Positions 21,162 to 32,066 of a stretch of 64,000 bases of DNA are shown piece after piece. The position numbers and the translations under genes are program-made. The DNA is from Triplophysa rosa (taxonomy: Eukaryota > Chordata > Actinopteri > Cypriniformes > Nemacheilidae). The notes beneath the pieces were generated by a model. The model was not told the origin of the DNA, did no database searches, and saw only the letters and a program-made list of their open reading frames with translations. The stretch is taken from the NCBI RefSeq assembly GCF_024868665.1, contig NC_079897.1, positions 1,597,349 through 1,661,348 on the forward strand, in the 5' to 3' direction. How positions within the stretch are numbered: position 1 is the first letter of the stretch; each line of letters opens with the position of its first letter.

Positions 21162-22110
21162 TAGGGGTGTAACGGTTCTCTGTAAAAAATTGAACCGCAC
21201 GGTTCTCCACTAACGGTTCGGCACATCTTAAATCTGACGACGCATTTATAATATGCTTCTTTACAAATTATAATGCGTAAAACAGACAAAGTTCAGCTAA
21301 TGTATGTTTGTCGATGGATACACATTTAATACCTACAACAAATCAAATAACGTAGACAAATTTCAATGGGATTGACGTATGCTGTAGGGTCCTTTATGCT
21401 TTCATCACCCGGGTGTTGTGACCGCGCGAGTGCAGGTGAGACCTGTTTAAACGACACTCATTCAAGCCTTGACCATTTAAACATTTAAGTGCAAGGTGAT
21501 GCAGAAGAAAAGTCGCTTGCGCGCTGTGAGAAGATCCGAAGCGCGCATAAGGAAAGTCTCAGACATGGCGCAAATATTGAGTAGTCTTTGAAGCGCTTAA
21601 ACGGACAGATTCACACACGAAGTAGGTCAACATGCCCCTCTTGTCCAGTATCTTAACAAACATAGTAGTTATGTCTTAAGTGAACGGACAAACAGACGAA
21701 AAACAACGCATGTGTACAGTGTATCAGTGTACTGGATGGGTTTCATTCCTCTTAAAGCGACAGCAGCATATTCCTGCTGTCTGTTAAAAGTCAAGGAAAT
21801 CACTCACTGCTTGTGACTCAATAGCTTCTGTAACTTCAATTATGATTCGTCTTTATTTAATTTGTACATATGCAATGTTATGTTTTATTTGATTACTTTA
21901 ATAAAGGTATATACAGTATCTTATTTTATTTTCTGCTTCGCTCTGTTGTTTTATTGGTGCTGTTACTTGTAGCTTGATTATTTGTTCTTATTTTTATTTG
22001 TCAGTAGTCCCTTTACCCTGAACATAGCACAAACCGAACCGAACCGAAACTGTGTCCCTCAAACCTTGACACAAACCGAACCGTGAGTAATTTGAACCGT
22101 TACACCCCTA
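21162..22110. mobile_element. 949-bp hAT element with perfect 8-bp TSD
   Basis: The termini TAGGGGTGTAACGGTTC and GAACCGTTACACCCCTA are perfect inverted repeats. The element is flanked by ATATATAA on both sides (21154-21161 and 22111-22118). Internal sub-terminal motifs ACCGAACCG and CGGTTCGG repeat the theme. No open frame resembling a hAT transposase is present, so it is non-autonomous. Confidence 0.9.
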
Positions 22111-22149
22111 ATATATAATAATAAAACTATGATGGGCATTTACATTAGC

Positions 22150-22232
22150 TGATCTGAAAAATGATCCAATCCGTGACCCAAAATCCATAAAATGATCCGA
22201 ACCGTGAGTTTTGTGATCCGTTGCACCACTAG
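22150..22232. mobile_element. truncated relative of the adjacent hAT element
   Basis: GAAAAATGATCCAATCCGTG, then ATGATCCGAACCGTGAGTTTT and GATCCGTTGCACCACTAG resemble the right arm of the 21162-22110 element with GATCCG replacing GAACCG. Only one end is present, 40 bp from the complete element. Confidence 0.5.
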
Positions 22233-22964
22233 TAAAACATAGAAGACATGGTATTATTGCATTTTTCTTTGATATAATGTACATTGACGAAAGGTTTTTT
22301 TTAATATTTCAAAGGAGATTTCAAAGAGGATGCAAAATATCAAGATTTTTTTTACAGGCTTAGCATGTGTTTTTCACATGACTGAACAAACCTAGCTCAC
22401 ATTTAGAAAAACTACTATACCTATTAAAATACCATGGTTAAACTATGGGTTACCATGACTCAAAAAAATAGCTCTTTGGTTTGTTTGTGTCAAGTTTCCT
22501 TAACATGAAATGAACAGGTACACTCTACTCAGATGTGTAGTGTGAACATGAATGAATCAAGTAACATACATGTCAAAACAACTTGATTGAATCACTTTCG
22601 GTTAACTTCTACCTAATAGGCCCTTTTCACAATGACGTCACTTAACTTCCGCCTTTTCGCAAAGCAGTGTATCAAAACATCCATCTTGCAACAAACAAGA
22701 ACAAGAAACAAGAACTTCCGTTTCGCCGTCGCGCTGGAATTTAACAACAGTGAAAAAAAACTGACAGAATACGTATTTGTGGAAATATTTTTCAGATAAA
22801 AGTATGATTTCATTATCAATATAATCAATAAGTGTTTTCTTTCATTAAATCATTAAGCTGTATGCTTTTGTCATGTGCTTTCTATTTTACTCAGTGGAAA
22901 GTTACTGTGGCAAGCGGAGTGAGACAAGATAAGTGGGGGTTGGAACCATAAATTTAACTAAGTC

Positions 22965-22996
<32 letters not shown>

Positions 22997-24255
22997 GAGT
23001 CACACAGAAAAGAAATGTTATGAATCAATCCACTGCATATGTTTTAAGTATAATCATGAGTTGTGATGTGTTTTAATGAATCATAGGATTAAGAAACAAC
23101 GCTACATAATTAAAAGCATTAGATGATTGAGTGTTTTCTTTTTACTAAAAGAATGTTAAGAATGTTGGTATGTTGTCCGGCCACAAGAAACTGTCTCTAG
23201 GAAAACACTCCCCAAAAGAAACTGTCTCTAGAGAACATTCCTCAAAACTAGCGACTGACCACAGGATGTAAAACATGTGTTGCAAAGATGTTGTTTTGCA
23301 GATATACGTGGTGCACGGTGATTGGTGGAAAGGGAGCAGCACTCCTTAAAAGGCAGAGGAGGAGTCAGAAGATGCGAGCGACGTCAAATACTGAATAAAT
23401 ATGTGTGTTTTTGAATAATTTGGGTTGTTGGCTTGTGGTGGAGTGAGTAGATCGTCTGACAACCCAAAGCTTTGTTACTCCTTTTTACATCTGATAATAA
23501 ACTTCTAATCGATTTTGGAGAACGTCTCTGTACAAATTTTTGAACACGCAGGACTGCCTCAATATTGAACATATTCAAGTACTTATCCTAGCACCTTCGC
23601 TAACACAAAAATAAAATAAAACACTTACCTTCATAATCAAACAGGTACTGTTCAATGAAGAATTTGTATCCTTTCTCTAGCTTTGATCTTGTCGTTAGCG
23701 AAAATGTGTCTGCAAGACGTTGTACATCATATAGCCATGTGGCAGATATGCTTTTTTTACATTAAACAATGTAGTATGACGTGAGGTCAAGCAAGACTTG
23801 AGATCAGAAAAACTGATCATGGCATTGACATTATTAATATAATGCCTTCAGATCAAAGAAACAATCAAAATAGTTTTATTGTGTTAGTTCTCAGCCTTAG
23901 CAAATGCTCTACTCTTCAGCACAATGGGAACCTCCTAAAACTCCTTATTTCATCTCCATTAAAAAAGCATTAACTAACACTTTATTTCCACATTTACTGT
24001 TTTACACTCATTATTCAGTCAATTGCAAAGCACGCTGGGAACTGGCAATTGTGACAACATTTGAAAATAAATCGTGTTGAATCAACGTGTTTAAATTAAG
24101 TAAATTGAACATGAATCTAAATGTTTTACCGTTTTAGCTACTTGATTGAAACATGTTCTTTTAAAATGAAAACATTGGGTTAAGCCAAAAGTTGCCATTT
24201 CAAGTCAGTTTAACATGATGCAATCGTTTTTGAGTGTGAATGCTCATAAATGGCA
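22233..24255. other. intronic stretch with CA repeat and LTR-like segment
   Basis: Contains a (CA)n run at 22966-22994 and a segment, 23153-23605, with TGTTAAG and GCTAACA ends, CCTTAAAAGG and AATAAA motifs. That could be an old LTR, but no flanking duplication was found. 22615-22750 looks repeat-like. No gene recognised. Confidence 0.35.
22966..22994. repeat. (CA)n microsatellite
   Basis: Perfect dinucleotide run of about 14 units. Confidence 0.95.
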
Positions 24256-24535
24256 TTAAAGGGGTGGTGCAACGGTGTGTCATGCATTCTGACTTCTTTA
24301 CAAAGTAAACGTGCTGTCTTCTCGTGCTTAACAACTGGGCGTATTATGTAGTATTTCTGTGCTCGATACACTCCCCCAGCGATCGTACAGGTTTCGGAAA
24401 GTATTTTTCGAACATATAAAACTGTTTCTTAGTCCCTTATTGGACAATTCTCCCGGAAAAGCACGCAGCACGCCCACGTGGCAGCACGGAGAGCAGGAGA
24501 AGGAGCATGCGCAGACGTCACTTTCACTTGTGTGC

Positions 24536-24571
<36 letters not shown>

Positions 24572-24965
24572 ATACGTTCGTGAAGTTCAGGTGTTAGTTT
24601 TTTCACTGTATTTGAGTGATGAATGTTATATAAACAGTGGATATAGCGCTGGATTTGGAGATGGTTTGAAACTGATATTTGGAGCCGTCCCAGCGCTATA
24701 AGATGCCAGACAGGAAGCACATGCGTTGAGTGAAACTGATGTCTGTGTTTTGTTGGCAATGGGTGCGCACGTGCTTTAGTTCGGCCTACCCCTCCCCCCC
24801 GCACGCACCGTATGCTTTCGGAAATAATCGTACAGCTGTAGCTATCTTTTATAAATGTGATCAAACTAAATACTCTTCGAAGATACCAAGTATGCAATAC
24901 TACTCTACAGGTACTCAAGATTAATATGAGATTGGCAGAAACCGCGTGTGTTAGGGCCACTTTAA
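24256..24965. mobile_element. candidate inverted-repeat element with GA microsatellite
   Basis: Left TTAAAGGGGTGGTGC and right TTAGGGCCACTTTAA are short imperfect inverted termini. The interior includes a perfect GA run at 24537-24570 and moderate GC. The 210-codon minus-strand open frame across it is low complexity where the GA run is translated, and has no domain. Element status is tentative. Confidence 0.45.
24537..24570. repeat. (GA)n microsatellite
   Basis: Perfect dinucleotide run of about 17 units. Confidence 0.95.
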
Positions 24966-26030
24966 AGTAAAATGAATTGTTTAAGTAAAGTGAACAGCAT
25001 CAAAAAATATTATTTTTATGAGTGGAGAACATAGTAAATCTCTGGTTTACTACAAATAAAACCAAAACACTTCAGTTACCACAGTTAAATCATGGTTGAT
25101 TTTCATAAGGGCATTTTTGTTTTTTATTAAATATAATTCGTCTAAAATTGCTTTGATGTACCAATCCACTATCCTCTTTTATTCTCACATTGGCATGTGT
25201 CTATGTGACTCACTTTCTTAAGATTCAAGCACGCCATCAGAAAGCATCCAGAGGTGTGCGACACGCTGTTCGAGTGGATTTAAAAATAAATGATCAACAT
25301 CATGATTTATTTTGGTGTTGGCTGCAGGCGGCGAGTTAAAGTGATGGTTCTGTCATATATCAGTCGGTCCGTCTTCAGAAATATCTCCGCAGATTTACAG
25401 GAGGCCGGATTAACTCGCCATCTGACAGCTCCAATTAAAGCGTGATGTTACGAGCCCGAGGGCTGCCTGCGAGCGTTTCATCAATTCCTAAGACCGCCAT
25501 GTCGCCCTCCAACCAAAATTTGCTCGACTTCCGCAAGGGCGAAGTTCGTGGCAGTCTTTGTGCTTCACAGGAGATGTATGATGTTATTAAATGCTGGTAC
25601 AAGCTGGGGGTTAAAGGGAACAAAGCTGTGACTGCCTCTCTCTGGTGATGGGAAGAGTCTGAAGTTTGCACAAATTGGTTCTTTTGAAAAGTTTATTTTA
25701 ATGAAATAGTTTTTAAAAACATAAGTGGTTCTTGAAATCCTGCATGGAATATCAAAGATCATGGGTTCGATTCCAGGAAACTGGTTTAAAAATGTATGAG
25801 CTGTGACCAAAATCATATTTCTGAAATCATGTCCCTATTACACTAAAAATGGATGGAAAAATAAAATATGCACATTAAATTACATTCATCGCCACGTAAA
25901 GCAATGATATTTCAGCGACTTATTCTCCACCATCGCTTCCATCATCTTCCTGATTTTATCTTCTGAAGTGAATTCTCTTAAATCGAATGAGGAACATCAC
26001 AAACAATTTATAATAGCATAGCAAAAAACA
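24966..26030. other. intronic stretch with SINE fragment
   Basis: No gene. A tRNA-like B box lies at 25764-25774 and is listed separately. Confidence 0.4.
25735..25805 (+). repeat. tRNA-derived SINE fragment
   Basis: GGTTCGATTCC (25764-25774) is a perfect RNA polymerase III B-box match, followed by AGGAAACTGG. It resembles the SINE at 48778-48895 but lacks the tail. No A box or tRNA cloverleaf, so it is not a tRNA gene. Confidence 0.55.
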
Positions 26031-26303
26031 TTAAGGGGTTGTTTACCCAAAAATGAAAATTCACACAAAAGAAGATATTTGAAGAACGTCGGTAACCAAA
26101 CAACGGAGGTTCCCATTGACTTCTATTGTACGGACACAAAACCAATGCAAGTCAGTGGGTACCGCCGTTGTTTGGTTACCGACATTCTTCAAAATAACTT
26201 CCTTTGTGTTATGCAGAAGAAAGCAGCTCATGCAGGTTTAAAATGGCACGAGAATGAGTAAATGATGACAACATTGTCATTTTTGGGTAAACTACCTCTT
26301 TAA
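26031..26303. mobile_element. Angel-like MITE
   Basis: TTAAGGGGTTGTTTACCC and GGGTAAACTACCTCTTTAA are the inverted ends. The inner arms ACGTCGGTAACCAAACAACG and CGTTGTTTGGTTACCGACAT pair almost perfectly, around the family core CCCATTGACTTCTATTGTA. 273-bp hairpin. Confidence 0.88.
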
Positions 26304-27395
26304 TAGCATCACAATGAAATACAGAAACACAAAAGCAGAAGAGCTTTTGGAAAAGCCGTGCCTGAACGCTTCATGTTTGATTTGTCTCCTGACTGCAACC
26401 ATCTACTCTCGTCTCCTTTCAAGGTGAGACTCCCTCAAATGAACCTGTTCCGCTTGAACGATTCATTGAAAAGATTCAAAAGACTCAAAAGAACGAGCCG
26501 TCGCTTCTCTCATCCTCTTCCTGACCTCGACAACGACGACACGTCTGATCTTACTCCGCTAATTTCCCCGGCTTATCTGAGCGTACAAGATCGACAAGTT
26601 CCCTCAGACCCTCACAGTTCAGACCCCCGGAGAGCACGACAGCAGACGAGAGACAGACAGACCGAACGCACAGACGAGAGAAGAAGAAAACCAGAGTGAG
26701 ACCTCCAGAGATAAAGACAGACAGAAACGTTCTGACGGAGATTTTGCAGTGATGTGACACACAGAGGCGGATCTTTAGTCGGTCTCTGACAGCTCTGGAG
26801 ATCCGCCACACAGATCACATCATCACTGCCTTCATCTTCCTCCTCCAGACCTTGAATCCATTTCATGTACTTAAAGGTGATAAAAGTGATTGCTGCTCTA
26901 CATTTTGCATAAGACACACCCCCTCTTTCCGAAACCCCGCCCTCCAAAGACACACACACGCACGCATAAAGGCTGAGACCGGCGGCAGTGTGTCATCTCA
27001 ATGTCACACGCAAGAAAAATCAAATACTATCTCAGCTTTACAATGACATTGTATGCGTTCTTCTACTGTATTAACTGTCAAAAACAAATAAACGTTCTCA
27101 TAACTTAAGCTTCCTGTTGCCCGTATATGGACACAATTGGCTTTTGTTGGGAGTTTGTCAGAACTATGTTGGAGGAATTATCGCAATGTCAGAAATGTCA
27201 GTTTTGGGCTGGACTGTATTGTGTCTGCTCCGCTTTGATGGCCATCTAATGAAGAACAAGAGAGATGAGCAAATAATAATGTACGTGTGGCGACATTGTG
27301 GGGACCAAAATGTCGTTACAGATAAATAAAGATTCAATAATAATACATTTATATTAATAATATTTTGCACAATACAGTGATTAATTCTATATATT
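26304..27395. other. intronic stretch, one unsupported 113-codon frame
   Basis: The plus-strand frame at 26358-26699 translates to a basic, Arg/Asp-rich sequence with no domain, no splice context and no start context of note. I do not call it a gene. Confidence 0.4.
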
Positions 27396-27403
27396 ATATA
27401 GAG

Positions 27404-27701
27404 CAGTTGTTCTCAAACTTTTTCATTGTAAGGCCTGATTTGTGTAGAGTGCATTGCTTTGCGGCCCCCCAAATAAAGACTTTTATAATCTTAAACTTAG
27501 AATTTTAATTAAACCAAAAACATGTTCAGTTATGCTGGAAAATCAATTCTTTTGGTTGGTGGTCTTATTTTCCTGATGTTTGATTGTATAAAATCTATGA
27601 TAAATTTCTATATTTCATAAAATACCACAAAATCTGTGGACCCCCTGGATCCATCTTGGGGGCCCCCCAGGGGGCCGCGACCCCCAGTTTGAGAACCACT
27701 G
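27404..27701 (-). mobile_element. CAGTGGTTCTCAAAC hAT MITE, copy 2
   Basis: The 298-bp element has ends CAGTTGTTCTCAAAC and GTTTGAGAACCACTG and perfect flanking duplications ATATAGAG (27396-27403 and 27702-27709). Same family as 15017-15314, opposite orientation, same length. Confidence 0.9.
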
Positions 27702-27709
27702 ATATAGAG

Positions 27710-30190
27710 TATACCTGTATACCACTCCAGAAGATGGTTCAAAAGTACTTCTGGTTTCACTTTTTTTTTTCATCTCACACACATAAATAAATCTTAAATA
27801 TATTTGCTTAACATTTTGACCTGGTTATAAATGATCTGTTCCTCATATTTTGTTCAAACATTTGTGTATAGGTTGAAAAAATGAAACAGTAAGTTTATCT
27901 AGACCGGCGTTGTTTGCGTCTTACAAAGCCTTAAATGTTTACGTTTCTCAGAAATTGGGTAGTTGACAAATAAACCGTGAATGTGTCTTGTGGTGTGACA
28001 GCATAAATGTAGAAAACAAACCGTCAATATTCATATTAATAATGATCTATTTTTTATATATTTATCTTCATTAAAATGAGAGATTTATGTTCATCGTCAG
28101 TTTCCTTTCAAAATGTTCTACATTTACGGTTTATTTGTCAACTAATCAATTACAGTAGCTTACAAAATAGTAAGTAGAATACTTGCATATTCAGCTGTCT
28201 ATAAATCATCATTTGATCACATATCGATTTTGATTCAATATAGTTTGAATGTTCAATACGTTTCTTAAATGCTTTAGGTACTTTTCCTTTTTATTAAATT
28301 TTTCATTCACTACCAAAACATCATCGAAGATCACAATACCGCCACGCCACAATAAAAGCGTACGCAATTACCGTGATATTAAAATAGGATAGCGGCAGAT
28401 TCTTGTGGGGACATCACCATGCCAATAAACGATGAATAAATCTAAATGATAATATTTTCTGCGTGAGTTTGGTTTAGGGGATAGAATATAGAAATAAAAC
28501 AGCCACATGAGGAAAACTGATCATTAAACATAATATAAACAATACAAAAATGTGTCTGTGAGGATTTGTTACAGGTAGGGGATAGAAATAAACCATTAGC
28601 GCAGTATAAACACAACAAAAGACTATGGCACAAACCTGTGTGTGTAAGACGTTAAAGTAAATATCACAAAATGAATCAGTCAGATCATGACTTCACACAT
28701 TTTAACCTCACTGCAAAAAGACATTAGACTCGGACTCTTCACGAGAGACCCATAAACATATCTGCTGTGAGCACAGGTGGTGCGGCTGGCAGGCGCCGGG
28801 TGGCAGGAGGCAATAAAGAAAAGCCTTTTGCCATCGCTGTTCTTTCAAACCTTTGGCTGAGGAATCAAATTGACCCTTCTGCAATTCTATTATCCCCCAC
28901 GCACACACCTCCATCTGCCTCCCCTCTGGACCCGTTTGTGAAGCCTCGGCCCGTCCCCTCTACCTCATTCCTCTCCTGTTATCCCGTTACTCCCGTTAAT
29001 TGCAAAACGCTGTTCATCTTTCTACCATCTAAAAACAGGTTTCCCTGAGGATGTCCCTGAGATACAGCAATCATCCAGAGGTTCTTTTAACACTGCCTCT
29101 CTCTCTCTCTACTCCAGTTTGTCATATTTCAAAGCACATTTCCAAAATGTGATGCCCTTTTGCATCTTTTAACACACTAAAAATGGCTCTGGCCGGGGAC
29201 GGTGCTAACCACAGTCCATTTACACACGCAAAGTCAATATACGAAGATCACAATGCTGTAATAAAATAACTCAACGCTCGATACTTTCAGACAGACAAAA
29301 ATATCTGATCGCTGATCTACAATTCTATGCGAGATTTTAACTGACGTTTTATGATGTGAAAACGTTGTAAGAGCAAATCACATAAAAAATCCAAATTTCT
29401 GGATGAATTCTCCTTTACTGTAAAATGAATCAACAAGCATCACTGCAGCATTTGTGGGCGTCGTTTGGCCAATCTGCATGCTTTAAATTATTGATCAGGC
29501 CCTGAAACTGCAGACTTGAGTCTCAAGATATCTTTCCTTCTCAATGAGCCTCTCAAGGATTCTACATCTCCGTAAATCGGCCTAATAGACTCAATGCACG
29601 CAGGGTGGTGACGTACATCCGCTAAAATCTCAGACCACTTCCGCTCTCATAGGACTTGTCACCAAGTGATAAGGATGTGTTAACTAAAAAGACGTTCAAA
29701 TTACAGCTACTAGTGCCTCTTTGATCAAGCCTTAAGTGTAAAAGTTGACTTTGTTTTTTTTAAAACAGATAGCCTGAAGCCTTTCCTCTTTTTGGTTGTC
29801 CATGTAAGATTTGGTTCATTTGACTCAGATTGAGAATCGTGTCATTCGAGTGGTTCTGAGAGTTCTCATCGCACCGAAGCACTGCAGCGTTCATTCGTCA
29901 CATCAGCGTGTTTATGCACACATGCATGCGGCTCGTCCTCTGGTGTCTGCGTGCATGCACTGCTGTTTTTTAAATTCAATATGAACCCGTCACCCGTGCG
30001 GTCACAGCGGCAGAAAAAGGTCTTACGGTGCAGGTCATGTTACTACACTGCAGAAATCTTATTCTCCATGCGTTCTGGTGTCCTGTTTTCAAGTAAAAAC
30101 AACTTTCAAACTAGATACTTGAAAGCACATTTGTGCAAGATATTAAAAGGGACAGTTCGAGAAAGAATGTGATATATTTCAATATAAAAT
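27710..30190. other. intronic stretch, no gene seen
   Basis: 28750-29050 and 29440-29520 are of balanced composition with homeodomain-like AATTA/ATTGATC words and could be conserved non-coding sequence, but that needs an alignment. 29098-29111 is a short CT run. Otherwise nothing recognised. Confidence 0.4.
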
Positions 30191-30193
30191 ATA

Positions 30194-30591
30194 CAGCTGC
30201 GGAAAGAATTAAGAGAGCATTCCAAATTTTCATTTCAAATCAGCATTTCTAAATGTATTGTGGGAGTGATGTCATCCAACTGCAATGTGAAAGACATGAC
30301 AAGACGCATGAAAACTGTGATTAAAATCAAGGTTGTCATATAAAAAATTATGTTCGAACTTTTCCTAAATACATCCCCAAATATGAGTGTCGTGTTGCTT
30401 AAAAGACTCTTCTGTTATTTTCACCTGTTTCTTAAGTTTTCATTTTCTGCAAATAAATGCAAATAGATTTTCTTTTTACATTTGGGAGAAATATTGTTAG
30501 TAGTTCACAGAACAAAAACAATCATATTACCTAAACACATAAATGTAAACAGTACAAAATGAAATGGTCTCCTAATTTTTTCCGCAGCAAT
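30194..30591. mobile_element. AGCTGCGGAAA-ended inverted-repeat element
   Basis: AGCTGCGGAAAGAATTAAGA on the left and GTCTCCTAATTTTTTCCGCA on the right are imperfect inverted termini. The roughly 400-bp interior is AT-rich without coding capacity. ATAC flanks both sides, too short to assign a class. Confidence 0.6.
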
Positions 30592-30599
30592 ACACGTTT

Positions 30600-31263
30600 T
30601 GTGCAGCCCTAGTGAAGATAAAATGTAATTCTACACGCTAGTTTATAGAATAAAAGTCCTTCGACAGGTCACACCTCAATGGCAACTTTCAACATAAACA
30701 TGGCAACACAAAAGAGAAAACTGCCGACTGCAAACCATCTTGACTGAGAGTCAGGCTGTATTTCTCTCTATAATCCTGATGAAAGTCGTAAATCACATTC
30801 TTAATGGTGATTGTTGCGAAGAGCCATAACGTTAAAACGCTTTACAAACACTAAAGTTGCAGGTAAATAACCAAAGACATTTTGAGGAGGAAAGAGTCAA
30901 ATTGCCAGCAATAAAATTTTAATAAGGAGATAATTTCCCGTTCCTAAGGCAGTTAAATGGAAGAGGAGAGATAGAGCGATCGAGTTAATGAGAAGAAGAA
31001 AGAGAACCGATGGAAGCCAATGATGGATTGACCCTTTAAATCAGACTGATCGCAAATCAGCAGATCCCATTAAAATCTGATCAATCAATATACGCTCCAC
31101 ATTTAAATACGGAACAGAGCGACCTGTGCACACACCTGAAGATCTGAAACGCACGCGCGTGTCAGATTCACAGAAATCATTTCCCAAATATCATTCCGTC
31201 TCAGTGAGTTCATTGACTCGTGACGCTTAGACAATCATCAATTATTGAGTCTATCACTTCAGG
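30600..31263. other. intronic stretch, no feature seen
   Basis: AT-rich, single-copy-looking; no gene or transposon recognised. Confidence 0.4.
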
Positions 31264-32066
31264 GTTAATTATTCATGAAATCACCCAAAATGAAAATTCA
31301 GTCACCCACATGTCCTCCAAAACCCGTATGCTGTTTGTCTGTAGAACACAAAAGGAGAATGAAATCTTCAGGACACCTGAAGACAACTTAGGCAATGTTT
31401 ACACGATGAAAAGAGTTTTTCCTTTGCGTTTTTGAAAAGTTTCACGTACAGCGTATGACAGCGTTATCAAAATGCTCTGCATTTACACGGATCCAGGAAA
31501 ACGCATAAAACCGCTGTAGTATGCACGCCAGGCCAGTGGACGGCGATGTTGTTGTGTAAAGAAACAGGACGTGCCTTGGCACATACACATGCTCAGTTAT
31601 AAGCCAAAAGTGCTTTTTAATACCGTTGGTCGACGTATATGTGTGATTAAAGTCTGGCGAATGTAAATAGTGTGTCTCCGCTGGCTGCATGCGCGTGACA
31701 TCGTTTTCAAAAAGTTCCGTCTTGCAGTTGACATGGAAACGAAAACAGTGGCGTTTCCAAAAAGTGGCACTTTGAGACCCGTTTTCAAAAGTTTGCGTTT
31801 TCAGTCCCCCAAAACGCCATTTCTGTCTAAACGAACGGCTAAAACGCATAAAAAGTTTTCCATTTTCAGTTGAAATCGGCCTCTTAGAAGACGATATATG
31901 CTGAAAATATAGAATAAAGTGTAGCGCGCACAAGCTGATTGAACGATTTTACAATTTCATGTTGAAGTTTAACAGTTGGGCATAAACTATAAACATGCTA
32001 GTTTTGTGTTTCATATTAAAAAACATCAGATTTGGAACAAAATGAGGGTGGGTAATGACAGATGTT
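31264..32066. mobile_element. Angel-like element split by a later insertion
   Basis: The left arm (ATCACCCAAAATGAAAATTC, then TGTAGAACACAAAAGGAGA) and right arm (TTGGAACAAAATGAGGGTGG) of one Angel-like element are separated by the 500-bp insertion at 31387-31886. The right arm is degenerate. Confidence 0.6.
31387..31886. mobile_element. 500-bp hAT-like insertion inside Angel-like element
   Basis: Flanked by GAAGACAA (31379-31386) and GAAGACGA (31887-31894), an 8-bp duplication with one mismatch. Internal halves mirror each other: TGTTTACACGATG/GCGTTTTTGAAAAG on the left, GTTTTCAAAAGTTTGCGTTT and TCTAAACGAACGG on the right. Open frames on both strands across it are by-products of the palindrome. 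Confidence 0.65.

Noticed and set aside
24328..24960. 210-codon minus-strand frame, the longest in the window
   Set aside because: It crosses a GA microsatellite (Ser-Leu run) inside a repeat-like segment and has no domain.
25735..25805. tRNA gene
   Set aside because: B box only; no A box, anticodon arm or acceptor pairing. It is a SINE fragment.
26358..26699. 113-codon plus-strand frame, basic and Arg-rich
   Set aside because: No domain, splice context or conserved motif; consistent with chance in a less AT-rich stretch.
31442..31933. 163-codon minus-strand frame
   Set aside because: Lies in a palindromic transposon with opposed frames; no transposase motif.
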